The notes: generated from the letters alone by a model not told the origin. A stretch of 55,254 bases of DNA from Gemmatimonadaceae bacterium (GCA_040882285.1 JBBEBQ010000027.1:1-55254), one strand, 5' to 3'. Positions 8,639 to 20,256 are shown, counted from the first letter of the stretch. Numbers and translations: made by a program.

Positions 8639-9799
8639 TCAAAGAAGTAGAACGCTAGTGACTCCCCAAGTCGGCAGTGAAAAGCTTTGCTCGACCATCC
8701 GGCTCTGCGTGTCAACTACGATCACAGACCCGCGCTGAACTCCGAAGAGCGGGCCACGAGGCCCGGTGCCTGTCCCGATGTACACACGCGAGCCACCGCT
8801 GCTCACGGCGATGCTGTTGAGTTGAGGAGAAATGCCGTTTCTGGACGCACTATTGAGGTCAATAGCACGGGCTTCAGTCAAACCAGCATCAGCCACGTAC
8901 ATGAATCCAGATCCGGGATAGTCACGTGTGTAGGTACCGTCGATCACGTACACCCAAGCCCCATCTGGAGAGAGCGCCAAGGGTCCATACACGCCGATCC
9001 TCAAAGTTCCTACGTACGCGCGGGTGGTAAGGTCGAACTTGTGAAGCTTGCCGTTATACGTTGTGAAGTAAGCGTACTTACCCGCACGATCCACAATCAT
9101 TTCGGCCACACCACCGGCCGCGGAATCGCTCGCCGAAAGGAACTTGATGGAATCCTGAATCGCCAACGGTTTACCGCTCAGCAAATACAGCTGACCCCGC
9201 CGACGCTCGGCGTCGTCGCCGTACGTCACCGGCAGCGTAGTGCCGAGAGCCAGCACACCGCCATCAGGAAGAACCGATCCGGGGTGAATCGTGAACATCA
9301 TTCGCGCGCGTAGGCGCGATACGAACCCGGTCGCGGTTCGTGAATTCACGTCGATAACTGCGACCCCCAAGACGCCGCCATAGTAGGAGTCCGCAGCTAA
9401 GAGCGTTGTTTCGTCTGGGGTGAGGGCGATCGAGGACGCCGCAGAAATGTTCTGCCCGCCCCACCGCGGGTCCTGACTCCCAAAAAGCTTGTCTATCCAG
9501 GCAACCTCACGACTGCTTAGATCGAAGCTGACAAGTTTTCCGGCCCACGAGTAATACAAGGTCGGCGAACGGGAGGCCAACGCCCGCGCATCTTCACCTA
9601 AAGCGCCGCTCGTCGGTTGTTCAACCACGGCGCCGGACCTCAGATCCATAATCGTGAGGAGGCCGTCGCTATTAATCGTGGTTAGTAGCGCAAATGCCGG
9701 CTCCAGCGAGGGATCTGTCGGACCAAGACAACCCACGACCGCTGCCGCAGCCATCGCTGCGGCCGATCTCATCAACCTCCGTACCGCTACGCGCACCAT
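8639..9799 (-). CDS. beta-propeller lipoprotein of unknown function
   Basis: A 386-residue product with a lipoprotein signal (lipobox AVVGC at about residues 20-24). Repeated strands resemble YncE/WD40-like propeller blades: LLTIMDLRSG, LVSFDLSSREV, SSIALTPDETTLLAADS, GKYAYFTTYNGKLHKFDLTT, GPLALSPDGAWVYVIDG and GSVIVVDTQSRMV. No catalytic motif is visible. It starts 9 bases after the stop of the subtilisin-like gene, so the two form one transcription unit. Base composition is less GC-rich than in the flanking housekeeping genes, hinting at a more recent or faster-evolving pair. Specific function unknown; a role in the envelope is inferred from the lipoprotein signal. Confidence 0.75.
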   Translation of the reverse strand: MVRVAVRRLMRSAAAMAAAAVVGCLGPTDPSLEPAFALLTTINSDGLLTIMDLRSGAVVEQPTSGALGEDARALASRSPTLYYSWAGKLVSFDLSSREVAWIDKLFGSQDPRWGGQNISAASSIALTPDETTLLAADSYYGGVLGVAVIDVNSRTATGFVSRLRARMMFTIHPGSVLPDGGVLALGTTLPVTYGDDAERRRGQLYLLSGKPLAIQDSIKFLSASDSAAGGVAEMIVDRAGKYAYFTTYNGKLHKFDLTTRAYVGTLRIGVYGPLALSPDGAWVYVIDGTYTRDYPGSGFMYVADAGLTEARAIDLNSASRNGISPQLNSIAVSSGGSRVYIGTGTGPRGPLFGVQRGSVIVVDTQSRMVEQSFSLPTWGVTSVLLL

Positions 9800-9808
9800 C
9801 CTGGGTCC

Positions 9809-11756
9809 TCAAGGACTTATTAAATTGTTCACCTGCTTGGTCTCCTGCCCGATTTCGATCCCTGAGACGGCAGTCACGCGAAGGTCAATGGTCCAGCCAC
9901 TGTTGCTGTCGATGTACTCGCCATAGCTGCTCCCGGAGCCAACCCAGGAGTAAGGGCTCCCGTCGACACTCCTTTCCCAAGTGTACGTGTAGCTACCGTT
10001 TCCGCCAGTCGCCGAAGCCGACCAACTATACCAGCCCTCCGTTTTTATCGTGGTTGGGCCCGTGATTGTCACCACAACATTTGTCACACTCGCGAGGGCG
10101 TCCAACTTTCCCGCGCCATACTGCGAAGCTTGGCCCCAGTAAACGGCGCCCTGGTAAACCCTGTTTTTTTACTGCAGTAGATGTCAGATCGGGGTCTCGG
10201 GAAATCACGAGCGCGGCCACGGCAGCCACTTGTGGTGCGGCGGCAGACGTACCTGAGAAACTTGTCGAGTAAATGTTGTCGCCGTTGGGTCCGTCGTTGC
10301 AGCCCGTCCCGTCAGTCAAGTCTGTGGTCGTGACGTCGCCAATGCACCGGCCTGTGAAGTGCCCACTTGGCGCCACGATGTCCAGCTCTGAACCCTCGGG
10401 GCTGTAGTCGGTCAGATATCCATTTCGGTTGATCGCTCCTACGGCGATCACTTCAGGTAGTGTCGCTGGATACTCGACAGGACCCACGTAGCCTGCGCTT
10501 CGCTGCGAGGAGTTTCCGGCTGCAAAAACGACTACCGTGCCCCGACCACCACGACCTTGGGAGTTCGCCGCGACGATAGCGTTCGTGATTGCATTGCTTG
10601 GAGCCCCACCGCCCCAGCTGTTGTTGATTACGTGAGCAGTGTTCCACTGCCACGTGAAATTTATTGCGTCAGCAATTCCCTGATCACTAGCAACTTGTTC
10701 CCCGCGAAAAATCCGGGCCGTCACCATATACACACCTGGTGCTATGCCAGCGACGCCACCATTGTTGTGGTGGGCGACAATGAGTCCCGCGACAAGTGTC
10801 TCGTGGTTGTCGCCACGGTACGGCTTAGTCTCATTGTCTGGGCAAGGCTGGTCACATGGCGCCGCATCGTAACCGCCCATGACTCGGCCGTCGAAATCCG
10901 GGTGCGCTGCATCGACTCCGTCTCCAATCACGCCGACCCGCAACCCTCCGCTGGTAGGCGACCACTCGCCGATTGTTAGATCCCAAGCGCTCTCGACGTT
11001 GTCATCAACGGTTACGCCGTTCCTGATGACGGTATTTTTGAGGTGCCATTGCCACGAGTAGTAGGGATCAGTCGGAACGTAGTGTGGTTTCCTGTTGCTG
11101 ATTTTGTCCGGATCCGCCCAGGCAACCAATGGGTGCCGGTCAAGCAGAGCCGCGACTCGTAGCGACGACACCGAGTCTCTCGGGTACTCGAGAACGTGGT
11201 AAGTGAATCCGGAGTCGGGCCTGGGTGGTCTGACGAGCCGCATGCCGAACACAGCGATAAGGCTGTCGGCCCGGACGTCCGGAACGCCTTGCCTGAACTT
11301 CACCACCACGCGATTCAAAGGAATCACGTCATCCCCGCCATGACGGGTCTTGTAAACGTTGCTGACAAACCGATATCTCCGATCGCCCTTCAGCAATGTG
11401 CTGCCTGCCACCGCTTGCTCAGCGGTCGTTGCGGCTGACAGGCGAAAGAGCCAATGGTCAGGGGCTTGGAGAAGTCGTTCGGATTCCCCGCTAGTTATCC
11501 CGATAGCCCGCAGCGCATCTGCAACCGGATACGGCGCAGGTGAGACAACGACAAGCCGGGTCGGGTCAAGGTCGAGATAAACCTTTTCGCCCTGATGGTA
11601 GTAGTACTCGCCCGCAGTATCCGCAGCGAGGTTCATGCTTCCTTTCTGCGGTGGGCTTACTGGGTTAGTCGGAGAATCGTGACACGCGATCGTAACTGCT
11701 AGAATTGAGAGAGCGAAACGAAAAGCGCTGCGCGTGCGCGCTGCATTGGGAGCCAT
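9809..11756 (-). CDS. subtilisin-like (S8) protease lipoprotein, frameshifted at a 7-A run
   Basis: Secreted serine protease. The ATG at 11756 has a GGGAGA Shine-Dalgarno sequence and gives a lipoprotein signal (lipobox TIAC). A ~200-residue pre-domain precedes the S8 domain, with catalytic Asp in GVIGDGVDAAHPDF (about residue 279), His in GDNHETLVAG (about 318; Glu replaces the usual Gly after His) and Ser in FSGTSAAAPQ (about 502). Shortly after, the frame breaks at seven A (T at 10164-10170 on the plus strand). Dropping one A restores a natural continuation (VYQGAVYWGQASQYGAGKLDALASV), the end of the protease fold, followed by a ~90-residue Ig-like domain that stops at 9809. Without the shift the protein ends at 10026 after ~56 out-of-frame residues. 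This could be sequencing error, mutation or transcriptional slippage. Confidence 0.8.
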
Positions 11757-12182
11757 AAGTGTCTCCCGTTGCATGCGACTGACCGGCCGGTTCGACATGA
11801 GAAGTCTCGCCAAGATGTGGGAGAAGTTCACTCCGCAAGAATCGTGCAGATTGTCTCTTCTGGGTCCCCCTGTTTGTGGTCAACTCAGGCCACGCCCGGG
11901 TACGATTCCCGCAGTACGCACGGAGTCCAGATGCCCGCGCCAGTGCTGCCACGGCTCCGCGCGCAGTTCTCCGACGCACCGGGGCCAAGATGTCTGGGGC
12001 GCTCACGGTTCACCACGCCGAGCGGCCATAGCGTGGTTTTGCGGCGAGATCCTATCCACATGCGAAGATGCGAAGCCTGAGCGGCTTGCAATCGCACATC
12101 CGAGCCACGAGTCTAGCGCTACTCTACGGGCGAAAGGACCTCGCAGGTCACCGGGATCACATCACCTATCCCCAGCACGAGA
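11757..12182. other. gene-free stretch
   Basis: About 425 bases between the subtilisin-like gene and atpC. No frame shows a plausible protein, start context or family motif, and no tandem repeat or strong hairpin stands out. It should hold the promoter of the protease unit near 11770-11900 (minus strand) and the end of the ATP synthase transcript. Confidence 0.5.
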
Positions 12183-12437
12183 TCAAACAGCGCGGGCCCT
12201 CTCCGTGACCACGCGAACGTTGTTGTCCTCGACCTGAAGAAAGCCGCCGTCGACAGTGAACCGCTTGCCGCCCGCACTCGCGCCTTCGAGGCGCAGCTCG
12301 CCGTTGCCGAGTAGAGTCACCATCGGTGCGTGGCCCGTGAGAATGCCGAGCGAGCCGTCGAAGGCGGGGGCGATGACCGAAGTCGCCTCGCCCTCGAAGA
12401 GCAATGCTTCTGGAGAGATGAGCGAGACTTTTAACAT
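12183..12437 (-). CDS. atpC: ATP synthase F1 epsilon subunit, short form
   Basis: The 84-residue product covers only the N-terminal beta-sandwich of epsilon: MLKVSLISPEALLFEGEA at the start, and the conserved GSLGILTGHAPMVTLL. The C-terminal helical hairpin that inhibits the enzyme in many bacteria is absent. Similar short epsilon subunits occur naturally in Bacteroidota and Chlorobiota, so this is probably not a truncation. The ATG at 12437 is preceded directly by the heptamer array at 12439-12496, with no Shine-Dalgarno sequence. Last gene of the atpA-G-D-C unit, 139 bases after atpD. Confidence 0.92.
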   Translation of the reverse strand: MLKVSLISPEALLFEGEATSVIAPAFDGSLGILTGHAPMVTLLGNGELRLEGASAGGKRFTVDGGFLQVEDNNVRVVTERARAV

Positions 12438-12438
12438 T

Positions 12439-12496
12439 GCTATTGGCTATTGGCTATTGGCTATTGGCTATATTGGCTATTGGCTATTGGCTATTG
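12439..12496. repeat. heptamer tandem array (GCTATTG x8, one 9-bp unit)
   Basis: Eight units, seven of them exactly GCTATTG and one expanded to GCTATATTG. The array begins one base upstream of the atpC start codon. Confidence 0.92.
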
Positions 12497-12532
12497 GCTT
12501 GAGGCGGAAACGCCGGGAAAGACGGGGTTGTT

Positions 12533-12567
12533 GCTAAGAGCTAAGAGCCAATAGCTAATAGCCAACA
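12533..12567. repeat. heptamer tandem array (GCTAAGA/GCCAATA type x5)
   Basis: Five 7-bp units (GCTAAGA x2, GCCAATA, GCTAATA, GCCAACA) in opposite orientation to the array at 12439-12496. The two can pair into a long imperfect hairpin between atpD and atpC. Confidence 0.85.
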
Positions 12568-12576
12568 GCCTCGTTC

Positions 12577-14016
<1,440 letters not shown>

Positions 14017-14892
14017 TTATCCCTGTAAACCGGCGGCACCGCCGACGATCTCGGCGATTTCCTGGGTGATCTGCGCCTGACGGGCGCGGTTGAATGTCCT
14101 GCGAAGTCCGTTGATCATCTCGCTCGCGTTCTCGGTTGCGTTCTTCATCGCCGTCCGGCGCGCGCCCTGCTCGCCGGCGTTCGATTCCGCCAGCGCGCGG
14201 TACACCGTGTTGCGCACGTACAGCGGGAGCAGCTCGCCGAGGATCGCGTCCGCGGAGGGATACAGCAGGTAGTCGCGCTGCAGTCCCTGCTTCCCCTCCT
14301 CACGCGCCGGCGGCTGCACCGGCAGCACCTGCTCCGACACTGGCGGCGTGGACAGGGCCGAGTTGAACTTGGCGTACACGACGTACACGGCGTCGAGCCG
14401 GCCGGCCGCAAAATCGTCCATCAGCACGTCGGACAGCGACGCGGCATCGGCCGAAGTTGGCTTGTCGGTGATGTCGGTGCGGCTCGTCTTCACCTCGCGC
14501 CCGATGTACTTGAAATAGCCGACTCCCTTGCGGCCGACGATGTGCAGCTCCGTCTCGGTGCCCGCGGCTTCGAGGCGAGCGATGAGGTTGCGCGCTTCCT
14601 TGATCAGGTTGGCGTTGAAGCCGCCCGCCAGTCCGCGGTTGGACGTGATGAGCAGGATCGCCGCGCGTCGCACGCTCTCCGGTTGCCGCAGCAGCGGAAA
14701 CCCGTCGGCCACGTCCGGCGAGTACACGCTCGAGATGACCTCGCGCAGCACCAGCGCGTACGGCCGCGCGGCGTGCACGCGGTCCTGCGCGCGCTTCATC
14801 TTGGAAGTGGCGACCATCTCCATCGTGCGCGTGATCTTGCGCGTGTTCTCGACGGACTTGATGCGGCCCTTGAGCTCGCGGCCTTTAGCCAT
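14017..14892 (-). CDS. atpG: ATP synthase F1 gamma subunit
   Basis: Central stalk of F1, 291 residues. The N-terminal coiled coil opens with the conserved LKGRIKSVENTRKITRTMEM region and the C-terminal helix ends with NATENASEMINGL and RQAQITQEIAEIVGGA. The central part contains the conserved SNRGLAGGFN. The ATG at 14892 has no evident Shine-Dalgarno sequence; a heptamer array begins 10 bases upstream and separates it from atpA. Confidence 0.96.
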   Translation of the reverse strand: MAKGRELKGRIKSVENTRKITRTMEMVATSKMKRAQDRVHAARPYALVLREVISSVYSPDVADGFPLLRQPESVRRAAILLITSNRGLAGGFNANLIKEARNLIARLEAAGTETELHIVGRKGVGYFKYIGREVKTSRTDITDKPTSADAASLSDVLMDDFAAGRLDAVYVVYAKFNSALSTPPVSEQVLPVQPPAREEGKQGLQRDYLLYPSADAILGELLPLYVRNTVYRALAESNAGEQGARRTAMKNATENASEMINGLRRTFNRARQAQITQEIAEIVGGAAGLQG

Positions 14893-14901
14893 TGAACGGC
14901 A

Positions 14902-14957
14902 GCCGTTGGCTGTTGGCTGTTAGCTGTTGGCCAAAAGCCAAGAGCCAATAGCCAATA
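14902..14957. repeat. inverted heptamer arrays between atpA and atpG
   Basis: Eight 7-bp units. The first four (GCCGTTG, GCTGTTG, GCTGTTA, GCTGTTG) run in one orientation and the last four (GCCAAAA, GCCAAGA, GCCAATA x2) in the other, so the array folds into an imperfect hairpin of about 28 bp inside the ATP synthase transcript. Confidence 0.9.
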
Positions 14958-14969
14958 GCGCAGTTCGAG

Positions 14970-16553
<1,584 letters not shown>

Positions 16554-16614
16554 GACGGTTGTGTTCTGAGTGGTAAGAGCCGGGCCATTTTTGGGCTGCC
16601 GGCGGGGCCCTGGA

Positions 16615-16640
16615 GGGCTTGTGAAAAATATCACAAGCCC
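16615..16640. promoter_or_regulatory. Rex-like or CRP-like operator at the atpA promoter
   Basis: A perfect inverted repeat with 10-bp arms (GGGCTTGTGA, 16615-16624, and its complement, 16631-16640) around 6 A/T bases. Its core is TTGTGA-N6-TCACAA. This agrees with the Rex redox-repressor consensus TTGTGAAnnnnTTCACAA at all but one position, and contains an exact CRP-type core TGTGA-N6-TCACA. It covers the -10 box of the predicted atpA promoter, the expected position for a repressor. Which regulator binds cannot be told here. Confidence 0.6.
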
Positions 16641-16653
16641 AGGGGCGATTCAA
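16625..16653 (-). promoter_or_regulatory. sigma-70 promoter of the atpAGDC unit
   Basis: On the minus strand: -35 TTGAAT (16653-16648), a 17-base spacer and -10 TATTTT (16630-16625). Transcription would begin near 16618, giving a ~65-base leader before the atpA ATG. Confidence 0.55.
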
Positions 16654-16719
16654 GCTAACTGGAAGGACGCGTTTTTCAGTTATCCAAAAGACCATTAGGC
16701 TTGCCGAGTCGGCATCTCT

Positions 16720-16841
16720 TTGCCCCGGCTAGCGTAGTGCGTTTCCCGTTTTTCCGTCGTTTCGTTTTCCCGTTTACATGTCCTGACTACGGCCTGACGC
16801 TCCACGCAACGACGGGCCACGCATTACGCTAGCCGCGGCAA
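16720..16841. repeat. imperfect long inverted repeat
   Basis: Arms at 16720-16741 and 16820-16841 are complementary at 20 of 22 positions (core GGCTAGCGTA), with weaker pairing continuing inward (cccgt/acggg). It follows the SpoIID-type gene and may act as a processing or termination hairpin, or be a small mobile remnant. Confidence 0.7.
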
Positions 16842-16879
16842 GAGAGACAGCAGGCACGGGTGGAGCAAACCCGAGACCT

Positions 16880-18208
16880 TCAGTACGCCCGGATGAGCTC
16901 GATCCCTGTGTAATAGTGCTGCAAAATCTCCGGGTACTGCTTTCCGGCCCGCGCCATCAGCACGGCTCCCACCTGCGCCATTCCGGTCCCGTGGCCGAAC
17001 CCTCCGCCGTACACGCGAAACGATCCCGGCACTGCCGCTCCGTTCTGCTCCACCGGCTCGATGAAGAACAGCGTGCTCGGCAGATTGCTCAGCCCTCCCG
17101 TCGCGTTCACGTATTTCAGCGCTGCGCGGATCGTCCCCATTGAAGCCGGGAACGACCCGGAATCGGTCACGATCTCCAGGAAGATGATCCGGCCCGATGG
17201 ACCGCGCTGAATGACCTTGAGCTCCCGCACGAGCCCCACGTTGCGCTGCGCGAACGTCGAGACGATCGAGCTCAGCTCGGTTGGCGACCACTCTACGACC
17301 CAGCGGTGGTACCGCGGACGGTCGGGATCGAAGGGCGCCGCCGGCTTTCTGAAATCGGTGCTGTACGGCGCCGACTTGAACGCCTCGAGGCTCGCGACGA
17401 ACGTCGGTCCGGCGGTCGGCGGCATGTCGGGCACGCCCCGCATGTACGGGATCGGATTCTCCGCGAACGACTCTTCGTTGTTCGCGGTGTGCCCGCCGGA
17501 CGTGGACGAGTAGCGCGCGAGGATGAGCTGGCCGCCGTGGCGCATGACGATTCCGCGCGTCGCGTCGACGGCGGCGGTGGACACGGGATGCTCCGCGGAG
17601 CGTCCGCCGTACACCTGATCGTCCACGGTGGCGCGCAGGTCGTAGCCGTCCGCCGCCCGGCGGCCGAAATACGCCACGGTGTAGGTGCGCGCGGCGATCG
17701 CCTGAACCTTCTGCGCTTCGATCTCGGGAAAAACGTTCGGGCCGAGCTCGCGCGGGACGACGCCGTACAGGTACTGCTCGACCGGCACTTCGTTGACCCC
17801 CGCCAGCGTCCCCGCGGAGTTGACGCCGACTTCCGCGCTCCCGCGGTACTGCTGACCGTTGATCGTCACGCCGGCCGCGGAAGTCACGCGCACGGGATTG
17901 GCGGATTCCGCCGTGGCGTTGCCGAGCCTGACCAGATATCCCGCTCCCCCTCCGGCGCGCGTCACGGTCGCGGCCGCGTTCGAGCCCGACGCCAGCACGC
18001 GGTTGGTGCCGCGCTCCGTTACCGTGAAAGCCCCGGTGCTTCCCACCATGACGCTGTCCGCCGCCTGCACGACTCCGATCCGGACGTCCCGTTCGACCTC
18101 CGGCAGGCGCGGAGTGGGCTCCGGCAGCGGCGCGACGGGGCCGCGCGCGGAGCAGGCGAGAGATCCAAGAGCGAGGGAGAGACCGATCCAGCCGGGATAG
18201 CGAGCCAT
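16880..18208 (-). CDS. SpoIID/LytB-type lipoprotein (probable peptidoglycan enzyme)
   Basis: A 442-residue envelope protein with a SpoIID domain. SpoIID proteins are lytic transglycosylases acting on denuded glycan strands; in non-sporulating bacteria they are thought to remodel peptidoglycan. Visible marks: lipobox SLACS near residue 19, VPVEQYLYGVVPRELGP, KVQAIAARTYTVAYF, the DDQVYGG motif, STSGGHTANNEESF, and the terminal GGGFGHGTGMAQVGA followed by YPEILQHYYTGIEL. The catalytic Glu of SpoIID corresponds to that in PRELGP. The ATG at 18208 has a GAGGTG Shine-Dalgarno sequence; an in-frame GTG lies 9 bases upstream. Confidence 0.85.
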   Translation of the reverse strand: MARYPGWIGLSLALGSLACSARGPVAPLPEPTPRLPEVERDVRIGVVQAADSVMVGSTGAFTVTERGTNRVLASGSNAAATVTRAGGGAGYLVRLGNATAESANPVRVTSAAGVTINGQQYRGSAEVGVNSAGTLAGVNEVPVEQYLYGVVPRELGPNVFPEIEAQKVQAIAARTYTVAYFGRRAADGYDLRATVDDQVYGGRSAEHPVSTAAVDATRGIVMRHGGQLILARYSSTSGGHTANNEESFAENPIPYMRGVPDMPPTAGPTFVASLEAFKSAPYSTDFRKPAAPFDPDRPRYHRWVVEWSPTELSSIVSTFAQRNVGLVRELKVIQRGPSGRIIFLEIVTDSGSFPASMGTIRAALKYVNATGGLSNLPSTLFFIEPVEQNGAAVPGSFRVYGGGFGHGTGMAQVGAVLMARAGKQYPEILQHYYTGIELIRAY

Positions 18209-18294
18209 CAGGTGCACCTCGTTGTGGCGGCGGGAAACACTCGCCGGCGGTTTTTCGATGCCGCATACGGCACGGTCCGTACCGACCCTGGGGG

Positions 18295-18747
18295 ATGGCG
18301 ACGGGCGTAAAGGATCTCAAGCTGTGGCAGGAGGCCGTCGCGCTCGGCGGCGAGACGCTGCGCGTCGCCCGGCAGCACGGCCGCAGGGAGTGCTCCTGGT
18401 TCGTGGAAGCGCTCGTCCAAAGCGCCACGATGCTCGCCACGGGGATCGCCGACGGGTACGGCCGCGGCGACGCGCTCGATCAGCAGCGCGTGTTCGAGCA
18501 GGCGCGCCGCTCGCTCACGACTTTCGAGACTCAGCTCGCCATCGCGCGGCATTCCGCCGCGCTCCCGCAGGACTCGCTGGCCGCGCTCGCGACACGCGCC
18601 GCGACCGTGACGCGTCTGCTGGCCGGCTTTCTCACGTTCATCGAGCGGCAGAAGGCCGCCGAGGTTGAGGAGGGCGCCCGCCGGATCTCACCGGCGACTT
18701 CGTCCTCGCCCCTGCGAAAAGCGCTCGACGAGATCTACTGTGCGTAA
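18295..18747 (+). CDS. four-helix-bundle protein (S23/intervening-sequence type)
   Basis: The 150-residue product begins VKDLKLWQEAVALGGETLRV, the typical first helix of the 'four helix bundle protein' family (first known from proteins encoded within 23S rRNA intervening sequences). Helices continue with FVEALVQSATMLATGIADGYGRGD and QRVFEQARRSLTTFETQLAIA. Here it is free-standing, not inside rRNA. Function is unknown for the family. Its last 60 bases overlap the 3' end of the convergent AraC-type gene. Confidence 0.75.
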   Translation: MATGVKDLKLWQEAVALGGETLRVARQHGRRECSWFVEALVQSATMLATGIADGYGRGDALDQQRVFEQARRSLTTFETQLAIARHSAALPQDSLAALATRAATVTRLLAGFLTFIERQKAAEVEEGARRISPATSSSPLRKALDEIYCA

Positions 18748-19485
18748 GCGGGACAACGACGCGGGCCGCGAGCCCACGATCCGCTGCGAGGTGCTCGACA
18801 GGTGCGACGACGACGCGAAGCCGAGCACCGCGGCGACGTCGCGCACGTCGTAGCCGGGGTTCTTCGCCAGCTCCGCGGCGGCTATCAGCCGCACGAGATC
18901 GATCACGCGCTTGAGGTTGGGCGCGCCGGCGCTCGCGAACACCCGGCTCAAATGCTCGCGGCTGAGCCCCATCGCGTCGGCTATTGCTCCGGTGCGCACG
19001 GGACGTCCCGCCTGCCCCACGATGATCCGCCAGACGGCGTGCTGGCGCTCGTCGGTGAGTCCAACGGACGGCGGCGGATTCGACAGAGCCCCGGCGAACC
19101 GCGCCGTGAACGTCCGGGGATACACGAGCTCGCGTGCCACCGGGTCGTCCACGCCCTCGACCAGCACGTCCGCGAACTCGAGCGCCGCCGCGCGCGCGAG
19201 CGCGGGCCCGTCGGCCGATCGCAGCGGCAGCATGCCGAAGAAAGGCGCGCTCGGGTACTCGAGCGAGAGTCCGGCCACCTTCCACGAGTCTTCCGTGCCC
19301 GATCCGAGATCCACGAGCGCGGCGTCGACGAGGTTCTGGCGGAAGGCGCTCTCCATCTCGCCCGGCGTGCGCACGACGATCGCGTGCGTGCGCCTTTTCG
19401 GAAACGCCGACCGTACCAGCGCGCGGGCCCGGTCGCGCACGGCGTACACGACGATCGTCGGTGCAAGGACCGCGGGAGGAAGCAT
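18688..19485 (-). CDS. AraC-type HTH transcriptional regulator
   Basis: The 265-residue product has a C-terminal AraC-type double helix-turn-helix (about residues 160-250): TGAIADAMGLSREHLSRVFASAG for the first and YDVRDVAAVLGFASSSHLSSTSQRIVG for the second. The N-terminal ~130 residues resemble a receiver-like or sensory fold (AIVVRTPGEME, AALVDLG, APFFGMLPLR) but lack the phospho-acceptor constellation of true response regulators. Its ATG overlaps the stop of the ABC ATPase gene by one base (TAATG), so the two are translationally coupled. Target genes unknown. Confidence 0.8.
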   Translation of the reverse strand: MLPPAVLAPTIVVYAVRDRARALVRSAFPKRRTHAIVVRTPGEMESAFRQNLVDAALVDLGSGTEDSWKVAGLSLEYPSAPFFGMLPLRSADGPALARAAALEFADVLVEGVDDPVARELVYPRTFTARFAGALSNPPPSVGLTDERQHAVWRIIVGQAGRPVRTGAIADAMGLSREHLSRVFASAGAPNLKRVIDLVRLIAAAELAKNPGYDVRDVAAVLGFASSSHLSSTSQRIVGSRPASLSRLRTVDLVERFSQGRGRSRR

Positions 19486-20237
19486 TAGACGCCGAGCTGC
19501 GCCGCGTCGGGAGCCGGCCTGCCCTCGATGAACTGCCGAACGATCGGATCGGTGCTCTGCTGTATCTCCTCGACGGTGCCGACCTGCCGGATCCGTCCCT
19601 GGTGCAGCAGCGCGATGCGCGAGCCGACGGCGTAGGCGCTCTTCATGTCGTGCGTGATGACGAGGCTCGTGACGGCCAGCCGCTCGCGCAGCCGGATCAT
19701 GAGCTGATCGATCACGGACGCCGTCACGGGATCGAGGCCCGTGGTCGGCTCGTCGTACAGCATGTATTTCGGCTTTCGCGCGATGGCGCGCGCGATTCCC
19801 ACGCGCTTCCGCATCCCCCCGCTCAGCTCGGCGGGGTACCGGTCCTCGATGTCGGGCAGGTCCACGAGCGCGAGCGCCTCGCTCACGCGGCCGCTGACCT
19901 CTCCGGGATTGAGGTGCCGGAGCTGCTTCAGCCCCATGGCGACGTTCTGCGCGACGGTCAGCGAGTCGAACAACGCCGCGAACTGGAAGACGTAGCCGAT
20001 GTGCGCTCGCAGCTCGTACACCTCGTTGCGGGAGAGCTCCGGCACCTCCTGGCCGTCGACGAAGACCGTCCCCTCATCGGGATCGAGCAGGCCGACGATG
20101 TGCTTGATGGCGACCGACTTCCCGGTGCCCGACCCACCGATGACCACCATGGTCTCGCCCTCGGAGACGTCGAGCGAGAAGCCGCGCAGGACGTGCTTGG
20201 TGCCGAAGGATTTGTGGACGTCGACGAGACGGATCAA
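19485..20237 (-). CDS. MlaF-like ABC transporter ATP-binding protein
   Basis: A 250-residue ATPase of the Mla/Ttg2A phospholipid-trafficking type. Walker A is GGSGTGKSV, Q-loop YVFQFAALFDSLTV, signature LSGGMRKRVGIARAIA (the GMRKRVG variant is typical of MlaF), Walker B YMLYDEPTTGLDP and switch His in VITHDMKSA. The permease (MlaE) and MCE protein (MlaD) are not adjacent. The start must be TTG at 20237, because an in-frame stop lies 12 bases upstream and no ATG or GTG precedes the conserved VDVHKSF. No Shine-Dalgarno sequence is visible; a heptamer array begins 20 bases upstream. Overlaps the AraC-type gene as TAATG. Confidence 0.88.
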   Translation of the reverse strand: MIRLVDVHKSFGTKHVLRGFSLDVSEGETMVVIGGSGTGKSVAIKHIVGLLDPDEGTVFVDGQEVPELSRNEVYELRAHIGYVFQFAALFDSLTVAQNVAMGLKQLRHLNPGEVSGRVSEALALVDLPDIEDRYPAELSGGMRKRVGIARAIARKPKYMLYDEPTTGLDPVTASVIDQLMIRLRERLAVTSLVITHDMKSAYAVGSRIALLHQGRIRQVGTVEEIQQSTDPIVRQFIEGRPAPDAAQLGV

Positions 20238-20256
20238 GGCGGTGACTTAGAAGCGG

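Larger units (their letters stand above)
16554..16879. other. intergenic region upstream of atpA
   Basis: No gene. It holds the atpA leader, a sigma-70-type promoter with an overlapping palindrome (16615-16653), and a long imperfect inverted repeat (16720-16841) next to the 3' end of the SpoIID-type gene. The loop of that repeat is rich in T runs. Confidence 0.7.

Noticed and set aside
11886-11940. A tRNA-like T-arm (gggtacgattcccgc) upstream of the protease gene
   Set aside because: No acceptor, D or anticodon arm can be built around it.
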